DNA of 64,000 nt from assembly GCF_016722765.1 (NCBI RefSeq), contig NZ_JAEQND010000012.1, positions 124,001-188,000 of the forward strand. Reading direction: 5' to 3'. Positions within the stretch are counted from its first letter, which is position 1. Each line of letters begins with the position of its first letter. Below the pieces are notes generated by a model. That model searched no databases. It worked only from the letters and a program-made list of their open reading frames with translations, and was not told the DNA's origin. The stretch is from Ramlibacter alkalitolerans. GTDB lineage: Bacteria; Pseudomonadota; Gammaproteobacteria; Burkholderiales; Burkholderiaceae_C. Positions 1 through 8,843 of the stretch are shown one piece after another. A program made the translations under genes and the position numbers.

Positions 1-507
1 CAGGCACAGCGGCACCCACCAGTAGAGGAACTCCAGCGGGAACTCCCACGCCGGACGGGTCGCCAGGAAGAAGGCCGTGCTGCCGGCATAGCCGCCGACG
101 ATCATCAGCAGCGTGTTGCGCCAGTCGGTCAGCAGCACCACCAGCACCGCGCCGATCATCATGTTGACCACGGTGTTGGGCGCGCCATGGTTCTCCAGCA
201 GCGACAGCGGCATGAAGAACGCGAGGCAGTAGAAGACCGTGGCGTACGAGTAGGGCAGGTAGAAGCGCGCCACCGGCGCCGGCCACCAGCGGCGCAGCGC
301 CAGCAGCAGGCAGCTCACGATCGCGGGGATGCGGAACCAGACGTCGTCCCAGCGCGGCGGCAGCTTGCCGGTCAGGCGCACGAGGTAGAGCGCGGAAAAC
401 GCGACGACGCCGACCACGCCGATCCAGTCCAGCAGGGTCGAGTTGGTCTCGTGGTGGAAGCGGTAGGAACGCGCCAGCCCCCGGGTGAAGCGCTTGATGG
501 CGTTCAT
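1..507 (-). CDS. CqsS-like membrane sensor kinase, N-terminal part only
   Basis: The visible 169 residues begin MNAIKRFTRG and are mostly hydrophobic, with about five or six membrane segments; the gene continues past the left edge of the window, so no kinase core is visible. The order and spacing of segments (an IKR start, a GVVG segment, a YLP..FYCLAFFMPL segment, a LLTDWRNTLLM segment, then a WEFPLEFLYWWVP segment) resemble the sensor domain of CqsS/LqsS/PhcS, inner-membrane hybrid kinases that detect small lipid-derived autoinducers. The start is 25 bp after the stop of the FeeM-like gene, so the two are probably co-transcribed. The CqsS assignment rests on remembered similarity of the membrane domain; another multi-pass membrane protein remains possible. 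Confidence 0.6.
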   Translation of the reverse strand, partial: MNAIKRFTRGLARSYRFHHETNSTLLDWIGVVGVVAFSALYLVRLTGKLPPRWDDVWFRIPAIVSCLLLALRRWWPAPVARFYLPYSYATVFYCLAFFMPLSLLENHGAPNTVVNMMIGAVLVVLLTDWRNTLLMIVGGYAGSTAFFLATRPAWEFPLEFLYWWVPLCL

Positions 508-532
508 GCGTTGTCCCTGGCCCGGCACCGCT

Positions 533-1243
533 TCAGACAGAGGCCACCGCCGCGACGCCCGTTTCGCGGTGCGCGCAGGCGGCCTGCGGCCGGACGCCGG
601 GCACGCGCAGGTGCAGGGCGGCGGCGACGTCCTCGACCCGGCCATGCACGAGCGCGTAGCGGCCACCGCTTTCGCCGGTGGCGGTGACCACCGTGTGCAG
701 GCCCACGCGGCGCCACAGGCGCGCCATGGCCAGCGTGGTCGTCGCATGGAAGTGGCGCACGTCCTCCATCTGCATCAGATCCTTGAGCGTGACCGTCAGG
801 CATTCCAGCAGCAGGTCGGGGGCGCGGTCTTCCGGTTCCATGATCACGCGGCCGACCTCCCAGCTGCCCGCGCCGAGGATGGACGCGTCGAAGGGCATCT
901 TCTCGAGCAGGCGCTCGGCCCCGGTGAGTCCCTGGCCGGTGGGCACGAAACGCAGCGTGGCGAGCGGGCGCTCGTCGCGGTAGACGGCGGTCACCAGGCC
1001 CATTTCGTCGCGGATCTGCTCGAAGGGCTGGAGCCCCAGGCCGAGATCCTGCTCGACGCGGAAAGCGGCATGGCGGCGCAGCCCGGCAATGGCCTCCCGC
1101 TCCTGGGCGGTACGCAGCACGCGCAGCCGCAGTCCGGGGATGCAACCCGCCCTCTCGGGATCGAGCCCTGCCAGCGGCAGCAGCAACGCTTCGTCACGCC
1201 AGTCGGCGTGACCCACCGAGGGGAAGTTGCTCATCGTGCTCAT
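533..1243 (-). CDS. FeeM-like N-acyl amino acid synthase (GNAT fold)
   Basis: A 236-residue cytosolic protein. The middle and C-terminal parts (LRVLRTAQEREAIAGLRR, then SWEVGRVIMEP, then the LARLWRRVGL-type stretch) match the GNAT-fold acyltransferases related to LuxI-type synthases and FeeM, which join a fatty acyl group from acyl-ACP to an amino acid. I chose the ATG at 1243 because GGAGG lies 8 nt upstream; the open frame extends 33 codons further without a ribosome site. The gene leads a probable two-gene operon with the CqsS-like sensor, and a CRP-type palindrome lies 34-49 bp upstream. A role in making the ligand of that sensor is inferred. PEP-CTERM-associated acyltransferases are a related family, but no exosortase is nearby. 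Confidence 0.7.
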   Translation of the reverse strand: MSTMSNFPSVGHADWRDEALLLPLAGLDPERAGCIPGLRLRVLRTAQEREAIAGLRRHAAFRVEQDLGLGLQPFEQIRDEMGLVTAVYRDERPLATLRFVPTGQGLTGAERLLEKMPFDASILGAGSWEVGRVIMEPEDRAPDLLLECLTVTLKDLMQMEDVRHFHATTTLAMARLWRRVGLHTVVTATGESGGRYALVHGRVEDVAAALHLRVPGVRPQAACAHRETGVAAVASV

Positions 1244-1276
1244 TGTTCTATTCCTCCCTGTATTGCCTTGTGTTTC

Positions 1277-1292
1277 TGTGATGCGCGTCACA
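1277..1292 (-). promoter_or_regulatory. CRP/Vfr-type binding site upstream of the FeeM-like gene
   Basis: TGTGA-TGCGCG-TCACA is a perfect 5-bp-arm palindrome with 6 bp spacing, identical in its arms to the CRP consensus. It sits 34-49 bp upstream of the ATG at 1243. The rest of the 410-bp gap from 1244 to 1653, shared with the divergent FadB/J-like gene, holds one further small palindrome near 1618 and no recognisable gene. Confidence 0.55.
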
Positions 1293-1617
1293 CGGGCGAG
1301 CGCACAGCATGCAGCATGCCAAGAAAGGGCCGAGATGGCCACGAGGCTCAGGCCTGTTTAGGGAAATCGACTAGGGATCAGAGCGTCAATTTGATGCGAA
1401 AAGACGTCTGACCCGGGCGGGCGCAGCAGCACGACGACCTTCGTATGACATCCCTCGCGCCGGAAAGATCCCGCGCCGGAAACGCCGCCGTCCGCGCCTG
1501 CAGCCCCGCCTCGCGCTGGCATTGCTGCCTTCGTTGTGATAGACCCGGCCACTCTTGTCCCGGTTGCGACATCCGCGCAGGAGTCCCTGGCGCATCGAAC
1601 TTTAGAATCGCAAAAGC

Positions 1618-1629
1618 GAACGACCGTTC
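1618..1629 (+). promoter_or_regulatory. Candidate operator GAACG-AC-CGTTC
   Basis: A short inverted repeat with perfect 5-bp arms and 2-bp centre lies 24 bp before the ATG of the FadB/J-like gene and 9 bp after a TAGAAT hexamer (1603-1608) that could be a -10 element. TetR-family fatty-acid repressors bind palindromes of about this form, but the assignment is a guess from position. Confidence 0.25.
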
Positions 1630-1653
1630 TATTCTCACCCGAAGGAAGCAGGC

Positions 1654-3753
1654 ATGACGGCTGAATACCAGGTCCACGGCGACGTGGCCGTGATCACCAT
1701 GAACAACCCGCCCGTCAACGGGCTGGGCTACGCCACCCGCAGCGCGATCGCGTCCGGCATCGACCAGGCCAACGCCGATCCCGCGGTCAAGGCCATCGTG
1801 ATCACCGGCGCGGGCAAGGCCTTCTCCGGCGGCGCGGACATCAAGGAATTCGGGACGGCCCGGGCCACGCAGGACCCGAACCTGCTCTCCGTGATCCTTG
1901 CCTGCGAGAACTCGTCCAAGCCGATCGTGGCCGCCCTGCATTCCGTGGCGATGGGCGGCGGGCTCGAACTGGCCCTGGGCTGCCACTACCGCATCGCGGC
2001 GCCGGGCGCCAACATCGCGCTGCCCGAGGTGAAGCTGGGCCTGATCCCCGGCGCCGGCGGCACGCAGCGGCTGCCGCGCGTGCTGGGGGTGGAGCCCGCG
2101 CTGAACATGATCGTCAGCGGCGAGCCGGTCAAGAGCGACATGCTGGCGAAGCTCCCGGGCCAGAAGCTGTTCGACCGCATGGCGGCCTCTCCCGAAAGCC
2201 TGCAGGAGGAGGCGATCGCCTTCGCCCGCGCGGTCGCCGACACGCGCCCGCTGCCGCTGGTGCGCAACATGCCGTGCAAGCATCCGATGGGCGACGCCTA
2301 CTTCGGCTTCGCGCGCAACATGGTCAAGGGCATGGCGAAGAACTTCCCGGCCCCCGGCAAGTGCGTGGACGCCATCGAAGCGGCCACGAAGAAGAAGTTC
2401 GACGAAGGCATGGCCTACGAGCGCGAGATCTTCACGGCGCTGATGTTCACGCCGGAGAGCCGGGCGCTGCGCCACCTGTTCGTCGCCGAACGCGCGGCCT
2501 CCAAGATCGCCGACGTGCCGGAAGACACGCCCAAGCGCACGATCGAGCGCGTCGCCGTGCTCGGTGCGGGCACCATGGGCGGCGGCATCTCCATGAACTT
2601 CCTGAACGCCGGCATTCCGGTCACCATCCTCGAGATGAAGCAGGAGGCCCTGGACCGCGGCATCGCCACCATGCGCAAGAACTACGAGTCGCAGGTCAAG
2701 AAGGGCAAGCTGAAGCAGGACAAGTACGACGAGCGCATGGGCCTGCTCAAGACCACGCTCTCCTACGACGACATCAGGGATGCCGACCTGGTGATCGAGG
2801 CCGTGTTCGAGGACATGGCCGTCAAGCAGAAGGTGTTCGAGATGCTGGACGCGGTGATGAAGAAGGGCGCGATCCTGGCCTCCAACACCTCCACGCTCGA
2901 CGTGGACAAGATCGCCGGCTTCACCCGCCGGCCCGAGGACGTCGTCGGCCTGCACTTCTTCAGCCCGGCCAACGTGATGAAGCTGCTGGAGGTGGTGCGC
3001 GGCGCGAAGACGGGCAAGGACGTGCTGGCCACCGTGATGGCGCTGGCCCGGAAGATCCGCAAGACGGCGGTCGTCTCCGGGGTGACCGATGGTTTCATCG
3101 GCAACCGCATGATCGAGCAGTACAGCCGCCAGGCCGGCTTCCTGCTGGACGAGGGCGCCACGCCGCAGCAGGTGGACAAGGCGATCGAAAAGTTCGGCTT
3201 CGCCATGGGACCGTTCCGCATGGGCGACCTGGCCGGCAACGACATCGGCTGGGCGATCCGCAAGCGGCGCGCGCAGGAGCGTCCGAACATGCTGTACAGC
3301 CGCAGCGCCGACAAGCTGTGCGAGCTGGGCCGCTTCGGCCAGAAGACCGGCGCCGGCTGGTACGACTACCAGCCCGGCAAGCGCGACGCGATCCCGTCGA
3401 AGCTGGTGGAAGACATGATCGTCGAACACCGCAAGTCGCTGGGCGTGGAGCCGCGCAGGATCTCCGACGAGGAGATCGTGCAGCGCCTGGTGTTCGCCCT
3501 GGTCAACGAGGGCGCGCGCATCCTGGAGGAGGGCATCGCCGCCCGCGCCAGCGACATCGACATGGTCTACATCACGGGCTACGGCTTCCCGGTGCACCGC
3601 GGCGGCCCGATGCTCTATGCGGACCAGGTGGGGCTGTTCAACGTGGCCCAGGCCATGAAGCGCTTCCAGAAGAACCCGCGCGACGACGCGAAGTTCTGGG
3701 AGCCCGCGCCGCTCTTGCTCAAGCTGGCCTCCGAAGGCAAGACCTTCAACTGA
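1654..3753 (+). CDS. Bifunctional enoyl-CoA hydratase / 3-hydroxyacyl-CoA dehydrogenase
   Basis: A 699-residue multifunctional beta-oxidation protein. Residues 1-270 are a crotonase domain (SGGADIKEF oxyanion-hole stretch, then GGGLELALGCHYRI); residues about 295-480 are the NAD-binding part of 3-hydroxyacyl-CoA dehydrogenase (VLGAGTMGGGI), followed by its helical C-terminal domains with the HFFSPANVMKLLEVV stretch. It hydrates trans-2-enoyl-CoA and oxidises the product to 3-ketoacyl-CoA. The length fits the FadB/FadJ family. AGGAAG precedes the ATG. With the thiolase and acyl-CoA dehydrogenase downstream it would give a full beta-oxidation turn. FadB versus FadJ cannot be settled from sequence alone. 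Confidence 0.93.
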   Translation: MTAEYQVHGDVAVITMNNPPVNGLGYATRSAIASGIDQANADPAVKAIVITGAGKAFSGGADIKEFGTARATQDPNLLSVILACENSSKPIVAALHSVAMGGGLELALGCHYRIAAPGANIALPEVKLGLIPGAGGTQRLPRVLGVEPALNMIVSGEPVKSDMLAKLPGQKLFDRMAASPESLQEEAIAFARAVADTRPLPLVRNMPCKHPMGDAYFGFARNMVKGMAKNFPAPGKCVDAIEAATKKKFDEGMAYEREIFTALMFTPESRALRHLFVAERAASKIADVPEDTPKRTIERVAVLGAGTMGGGISMNFLNAGIPVTILEMKQEALDRGIATMRKNYESQVKKGKLKQDKYDERMGLLKTTLSYDDIRDADLVIEAVFEDMAVKQKVFEMLDAVMKKGAILASNTSTLDVDKIAGFTRRPEDVVGLHFFSPANVMKLLEVVRGAKTGKDVLATVMALARKIRKTAVVSGVTDGFIGNRMIEQYSRQAGFLLDEGATPQQVDKAIEKFGFAMGPFRMGDLAGNDIGWAIRKRRAQERPNMLYSRSADKLCELGRFGQKTGAGWYDYQPGKRDAIPSKLVEDMIVEHRKSLGVEPRRISDEEIVQRLVFALVNEGARILEEGIAARASDIDMVYITGYGFPVHRGGPMLYADQVGLFNVAQAMKRFQKNPRDDAKFWEPAPLLLKLASEGKTFN

Positions 3754-3778
3754 TGGCGGAATGACCTCGCTGTGCTCG

Positions 3779-3807
3779 ATGACGGAATGACCGGATCATT
3801 CCGTCAT
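3779..3807. repeat. Perfect 12-bp-arm hairpin after the FadB/J-like gene
   Basis: ATGACGGAATGA and TCATTCCGTCAT form a perfect inverted repeat around a 5-base loop, 25 bp after the stop of the FadB/J-like gene. No T tract follows, so it is not a classical intrinsic terminator. A near-copy of the left arm (GGCGGAATGACC) lies at 3755-3766. It may protect the 3' end of the message or be a small repeat element. Confidence 0.6.
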
Positions 3808-3837
3808 GGAGCGCCGCAGGCGCAACGTCGTTTCGTC

Positions 3838-5316
3838 ATGCGTAGCCTCAAGCGCGTCCTTGTCGTCCTCGCCGTCCTCGTGCTGCTGCTGGCCGCCATC
3901 CTGGCGGCCAACACGCTGCGCCAGGGCTCGCGCCAGCTCGCCGTGCCGCCGGCGCCGCCGCTGGCGGTCGACGCGAATGCGGTCGCGGACAAGCTGGCCG
4001 GCGCCGTCCGCTTCCAGACCGTCGCCAGCCAGGCGGATCCGCAGGCCAACGCCGATCAGTTCCGCGCCCTGCATGCCTGGCTGCAGGAGCGCTTCCCCCG
4101 CGTGCACGCCAGCCTCCAGCGCGAGGTCATCGGCCTGTCGCTGCTCTACACCTGGCCCGGCACGGACCCGGAGGCTCGCAGCGTCGCGCTGCTCGCCCAC
4201 CAGGACGTGGTCCCGGTGGAGCCCGCCACCGAATCGCAGTGGAAGCACCCGCCGTTCTCCGGCACGGTCGGCGAGGGCTTCGTCTGGGGCCGCGGGACCT
4301 GGGACGACAAGGCCAACATCGTCGCCCAGCTCGAAGCCGTGGAGATGTTGCTGGCGGCCGGGTTCCAGCCGCGCCAGACGGTGTATCTCGCCTTCGGCGC
4401 CGACGAGGAAGTGGGCGGCCTGCGCGGCGCGCAGCAGATCGCCCGCCTGCTGCAGGAGCGCCAGGCCAGGCTGGAGTTCGTCCTCGACGAAGGCATGTTC
4501 ATCGGCGAAGGCCTGGTGCCCGGCGTGGCCCGGCCCGTGGCATTGATCGGCGTCGCCGAGAAGGGCTACCTGTCGGTGACGCTGAAGACCCGCGGCGTGG
4601 CGGGGCACTCCTCGGCGCCGCCGGCGGCCGCGCAGACGGCGGTGGGCCTGCTGAACGCCGCCCTGCGCCGGCTCGAGGAGGATCCCTTCCCCGCCGGGCT
4701 GCAGGGCGTGGCGCGCGAGATGTTCGAGACGGTCGCGCCCGAGATGCAGGGCTTCCAGCGCGTCGCGCTGTCCAACCTGTGGCTGTTCGGGCCCCTGGTC
4801 ACGCGCCAGCTGGAACGCGCGGCCAGCAGCAACACCGTCCTGCGCACCACGACCGCGGTGACGATCGTGCGGGCCGGCACCAAGGAGAACGTGATCCCGG
4901 CGCAGGCCGAGGCCGTCGTGAACTTCCGCATCCTGCCCGGCGAGACGCGCGCCAGCGTGCTCGCGGCCGTGCGCGGCAAGGTCGGCCCGGGTGTCGAAGT
5001 GAGCGAGCTGCCCGGCGCCGTGGAGCCGTCGCCGATCGCACCGACCGGCGCCCCCTCGTTCCAGCTGCTGAACCGCACGCTGCGTTCGCTCGACCCGCAG
5101 CTCGTGGTCACGCCCGCGCTGTTCGTGGCTGCCGCGGATGCCCACCACTTCGTCGGCCTGACCGAGAACGTCTACCGGTTTTCGCCCGTGCGCGTGCAGG
5201 CCGCCGACCTGCCGCGCCTGCACGGCACCAACGAACGCATCGCCGTCGCCAACCTGGCGGAGCTGGTGCGCTTCTATCATCAACTGTTGCGCAACCTGAA
5301 CGCGCCCACCGCCTGA
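3838..5316 (+). CDS. M20-family metallopeptidase with N-terminal membrane anchor
   Basis: A 492-residue protein. Residues 1-25 form a hydrophobic anchor or signal segment; the rest is an M20 zinc peptidase with the [16 protein letters not shown] and FGADEEVGG stretches that carry the metal ligands and catalytic Glu, and a lid domain around GHSSAPP. It resembles CPS1/PM20D1-type carboxypeptidases and N-acyl amino acid hydrolases, which act outside the cytoplasm. The ATG at 3838 was chosen because it directly precedes the anchor; an upstream GTG (3772) would run through the hairpin. The substrate is unknown. PM20D1 relatives cleave N-acyl amino acids, which is worth noting given the FeeM-like synthase 2.6 kb away. 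Confidence 0.85.
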   Translation: MRSLKRVLVVLAVLVLLLAAILAANTLRQGSRQLAVPPAPPLAVDANAVADKLAGAVRFQTVASQADPQANADQFRALHAWLQERFPRVHASLQREVIGLSLLYTWPGTDPEARSVALLAHQDVVPVEPATESQWKHPPFSGTVGEGFVWGRGTWDDKANIVAQLEAVEMLLAAGFQPRQTVYLAFGADEEVGGLRGAQQIARLLQERQARLEFVLDEGMFIGEGLVPGVARPVALIGVAEKGYLSVTLKTRGVAGHSSAPPAAAQTAVGLLNAALRRLEEDPFPAGLQGVAREMFETVAPEMQGFQRVALSNLWLFGPLVTRQLERAASSNTVLRTTTAVTIVRAGTKENVIPAQAEAVVNFRILPGETRASVLAAVRGKVGPGVEVSELPGAVEPSPIAPTGAPSFQLLNRTLRSLDPQLVVTPALFVAAADAHHFVGLTENVYRFSPVRVQAADLPRLHGTNERIAVANLAELVRFYHQLLRNLNAPTA

Positions 5317-5338
5317 ACCCGCACGAAAGGCCATCACC

Positions 5339-6514
5339 ATGACCAACGCCGTCATCGTCTCCACCGCCCGCACCCCCCTCTGCAAGAGCTGGAAGGGAGC
5401 GTTCAACATGACGCACGGCGCCACGCTCGGCGGCCACGCCGTGAAGGCCGCGCTCGAGCGCGCGGGCGTCGCGCCCGATGCGGTGGAGGACGTCCTCATG
5501 GGCTGCGCCAACCCCGAAGGCGCCACCGGCGCCAACATCGCGCGCCAGATCGCGCTGATGGCCGACCTGCCCATCACCGTCTCGGGCGCGACGGTCAACC
5601 GCTTCTGCTCCTCCGGCCTGCAGACCATCGCGATGGCCGCGCAGCGGATCATCGCGGGTGAGGCCGAGGTCTACGTCGCCGGCGGCGTCGAAAGCATTTC
5701 CTGCGTGCAGCAGGAGATGAACCAGCACATGCTGCGCGACCCGGCGCTGAATGCGAAGAAGCCGGAGATCTACTGGTCGATGCTGCAGACGGCGGAACAG
5801 GTGGCCAAGCGCTACGACATCTCGCGCGAGCGGATGGACGAATACGGCGCGGCCAGCCAGCAGAAGGCCTGCGCCGCGCAGGAAGCCGGCCTGTTCAAGG
5901 ACGAGATCGCGCCGATCACCGTGAAGGCCGGCGTGGCCGACCCGGTGATGGGCCTCATGACGAAGGAAGTGACGGTGTCGCAGGACGAGGGCCTGCGTCC
6001 GGGCACGACCAAGAAAGGCATTGCCGGCATCAAGCCGGCGCTGCCCGGCGGCGTGATCTCCGCCGGCAATGCGAGCCAGTTCTCCGACGGCGCCGGCGCC
6101 TGCGTGGTGGTGAGCGAGGAGTACGCGGGCCGCAACAACCTCAAGCCGATCGGCCGCTTCCTGGGCTTCGCGGTGGCGGGCTGCGAGCCCGACGAGATGG
6201 GCATCGGCCCGGTATTCGCGGTGCCGAAGGTGCTCAAGCGCCTGGGCCTGACGGTGCAGGACATCGACCTGTGGGAGCTGAACGAGGCCTTCGCGGTGCA
6301 GGTGCTCTATTGCCGCGACAAGCTGGGCATCCCCGCCGACCGCCTGAACGTCAACGGCGGCGCCATCGCCGTCGGCCACCCCTACGGCGTCTCCGGCCAG
6401 CGCCTGACCGGCCACGCCCTCATCGAAGGCAAGCGCCGCGGCGCCAAGCGCGTCGTGGTGACGATGTGCATCGGTGGCGGGATGGGGGCGGCGGGGGTGT
6501 TCGAAGTGCTCTGA
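5339..6514 (+). CDS. Acetyl-CoA C-acyltransferase (thiolase)
   Basis: A 391-residue thiolase. The nucleophile Cys90 is in NRFCSSGLQ; the C-terminal pair His347 (VGHPYG) and Cys377 (CIGGGMG) completes the active site. It cleaves 3-ketoacyl-CoA with CoA to acetyl-CoA and a shortened acyl-CoA. It lies 22 bp after the M20 peptidase gene and before an acyl-CoA dehydrogenase, a typical degradative setting. A biosynthetic role (acetoacetyl-CoA for PHA) is less likely from the context but not excluded. Confidence 0.94.
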   Translation: MTNAVIVSTARTPLCKSWKGAFNMTHGATLGGHAVKAALERAGVAPDAVEDVLMGCANPEGATGANIARQIALMADLPITVSGATVNRFCSSGLQTIAMAAQRIIAGEAEVYVAGGVESISCVQQEMNQHMLRDPALNAKKPEIYWSMLQTAEQVAKRYDISRERMDEYGAASQQKACAAQEAGLFKDEIAPITVKAGVADPVMGLMTKEVTVSQDEGLRPGTTKKGIAGIKPALPGGVISAGNASQFSDGAGACVVVSEEYAGRNNLKPIGRFLGFAVAGCEPDEMGIGPVFAVPKVLKRLGLTVQDIDLWELNEAFAVQVLYCRDKLGIPADRLNVNGGAIAVGHPYGVSGQRLTGHALIEGKRRGAKRVVVTMCIGGGMGAAGVFEVL

Positions 6515-6536
6515 GGCAGATCGAGAGAGAAAGAGG

Positions 6537-6626
6537 AACGCAGAAGCCGCAAAGGTTTCGCAAAAGCCGCAAAAGAATCCCAAGGTTTTTTTCGTGGCTT
6601 TTGCGTGCTTTCGCGGCTTTTGCGTT
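6537..6626. repeat. Intergenic GCAAAAG-unit inverted repeat, copy A
   Basis: The left arm starts AACGCAGAAGCCGCAAAGG and is built from repeated GCAAAAGCC-like units; the right arm is its approximate reverse complement and ends GGCTTTTGCGTT. The transcript would fold into one long imperfect stem. It begins 22 nt after the thiolase stop codon. Three relatives lie at 16666, 26623 and 44865. Confidence 0.85.
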
Positions 6627-6655
6627 GAGATTGCCTGATCAGCCGCCACGCTGCC

Positions 6656-8482
6656 ATGTCCACGCTTCGTTCCACGCTCGACTTCCTCCTCTACGACTGG
6701 CTGCACGCCGATGCGCTGGTGCAGCGGCCGCGGTTCGCGGAGCATTCGCGCGAGACCTTCGGGGCGGTGTTCGATACCTGCGAGCGGATCGCGCGCGAGA
6801 AGTACGCGCCGTTCAACCGGCTGGTCGACACCGAGGAGCCGCGCTTCGACGGCGAGCGGGTGATCCTGCCGCGCGCCACGCACGAGGCGCATGACGCCTA
6901 CGTCGCCTCCGGCATGCTCGGTGCCGCGCAGGACTACGCCATCGGCGGCATGCAGCTGCCCTACACCATCGAGGCCGCGGCCGGGACCTTCTTCGCCACC
7001 GCGTCGGTCAGCATCGGCGGCGGCCTGCTCACGACAGGCAACGCCAACCTGCTGATGGCGCACGGCACGCCGCTGCAGCAGGAGGTCTTCGCGCGCAACG
7101 AATTCAGCGGCCGTTTCTCCGGCACGATGTGCCTGTCGGAGCCGCAGGCCGGCTCGTCGCTGTCGGACGTCGCCACCCGCGCCACCCCCGACGGCGCGGA
7201 CTTCGAGGCCGATCCGCTCGGGCCGCGCTACCGCCTCAAGGGGAACAAGATGTGGATCTCCGCCGGCGAGCACGAGCTGGCGGAGAACATCGTGCACCTC
7301 GTGCTGGCCAAGATCCCCGGCGCCGACGGCAAGCTGGTCCCCGGCACGCGCGGCATCTCGCTGTTCATCGTGCCCAAGAAGCTGGTGGACACCAAAGGAC
7401 AGCTCACCGGCGAGCGCAACGACATCGCGCTCGCGGGCCTGAACCACAAGCTGGGCTGGCGCGGCACGACCAACACGCTGCTGAATTTCGGCGAAGGCCG
7501 CTACCCGGTGCGCGGCGGCGCCGGCGCCATCGGCTATCTCGTCGGCCGTCCCGGCGAAGGCCTGCGCTGCATGTTCCACATGATGAACGAGGCGCGCATC
7601 GGCATCGGCATGGCGGCCACCTCTCTCGGCCTCGCCGGCTACTACGCCTCGCTCGAATACGCCAGGCAGCGGCCGCAGGGCCGCCCCGTGGCGCCGGCGG
7701 GGAAGGATCCCGCGCAGCCGCAGGTCCGCATCATCGAGCACGCCGACATCAAGCGCATGCTGCTGGCGCAGAAGTCGACCTGCGAAGGCGCGCTGGCGCT
7801 GCTGCTGCAGTGCGCGCGCCTGGTGGACGAACAGCACACCGGGGAGCCGCAGGCCGCCGACGAGGCCCGCCTGCTGCTGGAGGTGCTGACGCCGGTGGCC
7901 AAGAGCTGGCCCAGCGAGTTCTGCCTGGAGGCGAACTCGCTGGCCATCCAGGTCCACGGCGGCTACGGCTACACGCGCGACTTCCCGGTGGAGCAGTACT
8001 GGCGCGACAACCGCCTGAACATGATCCACGAGGGCACCCACGGCATCCAGGCCGCGGACCTGCTCGGTCGCAAGGTGGTGATGGAAGGCGGCAAGGGCCT
8101 GCTGCTGCTGGCCGGCCGCATCAATGCCACGATCGAGCGCGCCATCCAGCAGCCCCACCTGGCCGAACACGCCAACGCGCTCGGCCAGGCGCTGCAGAAG
8201 GTCGGCTCCGCCACCAAGGCCGCGTGGGCCACCGGCAACCCCGCCGATGCCCTGGCCAACGCGGTGCCGTACATGCAGGCCTTCGGCCACCTGGTCATCG
8301 CCTGGACCTGGCTGGACGTGCTGCTCGCGCTGCCGGCGCAGCCCACGCACGCCGCCGACGAAGGCCGCCTGCGCGCAGCCCGGTATTTTTTCCACTACGA
8401 GCTGCCGAAGATCCCGGCATGGCTGCGGGTGGTGGAGACGCGCGACGCCACCTGCGCCTCCATGCCGGAGGACGCGTTCTGA
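6656..8482 (+). CDS. Acyl-CoA dehydrogenase (DmdC/long-form FadE type)
   Basis: A 608-residue FAD enzyme of the long acyl-CoA dehydrogenase group. It has the SGTMCLSEPQAGSSLSD flavin and substrate stretch, KMWISAGEHE, the GYGYTRDFPVEQYWRDNRL stretch, IHEGTHGIQ with the catalytic Glu, and a C-terminal extension typical of the 3-methylmercaptopropionyl-CoA dehydrogenase-like subfamily. It introduces the trans-2 double bond. It follows the thiolase after repeat copy A and overlaps the next small gene by the TGATG junction. The natural acyl chain cannot be read from the sequence. Confidence 0.9.
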   Translation: MSTLRSTLDFLLYDWLHADALVQRPRFAEHSRETFGAVFDTCERIAREKYAPFNRLVDTEEPRFDGERVILPRATHEAHDAYVASGMLGAAQDYAIGGMQLPYTIEAAAGTFFATASVSIGGGLLTTGNANLLMAHGTPLQQEVFARNEFSGRFSGTMCLSEPQAGSSLSDVATRATPDGADFEADPLGPRYRLKGNKMWISAGEHELAENIVHLVLAKIPGADGKLVPGTRGISLFIVPKKLVDTKGQLTGERNDIALAGLNHKLGWRGTTNTLLNFGEGRYPVRGGAGAIGYLVGRPGEGLRCMFHMMNEARIGIGMAATSLGLAGYYASLEYARQRPQGRPVAPAGKDPAQPQVRIIEHADIKRMLLAQKSTCEGALALLLQCARLVDEQHTGEPQAADEARLLLEVLTPVAKSWPSEFCLEANSLAIQVHGGYGYTRDFPVEQYWRDNRLNMIHEGTHGIQAADLLGRKVVMEGGKGLLLLAGRINATIERAIQQPHLAEHANALGQALQKVGSATKAAWATGNPADALANAVPYMQAFGHLVIAWTWLDVLLALPAQPTHAADEGRLRAARYFFHYELPKIPAWLRVVETRDATCASMPEDAF

Positions 8483-8703
8483 TGGCCGCGCAGCGCACGC
8501 TCGCCCGCATGGACACCATCGCCTGGTCGCTGATCTACGGCGGCCTGTTCGTGCTGGCGCTGGGCATCGCGTCGCACGGCCGGACGGCGATCGGCGGCTG
8601 GAGCCTCGGCGTGCTGGGGGGGCTGGCCACGGTCGCCGGCGTCGTGCTGATCGTGGTGCGGGCCCGCCTGAGCCGCGAGGAGCCCCCGCGCGGCCGGGGG
8701 TGA
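8482..8703 (+). CDS. Small two-helix membrane protein
   Basis: A 73-residue protein whose ATG overlaps the last base of the acyl-CoA dehydrogenase stop codon, implying translational coupling. Two hydrophobic segments (about residues 14-30 and 40-60) are joined by a short HGRTAIGG loop, and the tail is Arg-rich. I recognise no family. Its coupling to an acyl-CoA dehydrogenase suggests it belongs to that transcript but says nothing sure about function. Confidence 0.7.
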   Translation: MAAQRTLARMDTIAWSLIYGGLFVLALGIASHGRTAIGGWSLGVLGGLATVAGVVLIVVRARLSREEPPRGRG

Positions 8704-8843
8704 CCTGACCTGCGTTAAGCCGGCAGCAATGATTCTGTTGCATACTTTGGCGCGATAAGGTCCACCATACCGGCCGACGGCAGGCTCGCAGCCTGGTTTC
8801 GCGGCCGCGGGCCACTCTCCTTGTTCGTTCCTCCCCCCGGCGC

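Noticed and set aside
1378-3597. A 739-codon open frame on the minus strand opposite the FadB/J-like gene
   Set aside because: Same composition-driven shadow of a real gene; no recognisable domain.
3755-3837. Upstream GTG start for the M20 peptidase at 3772
   Set aside because: It would translate the hairpin region and place 22 residues before the membrane anchor, without a ribosome site.
8704-8843. Promoter before the epimerase cluster
   Set aside because: A CATACT hexamer at 8741 could be a -10 element, but no -35 sits at a normal distance, so I do not call it.
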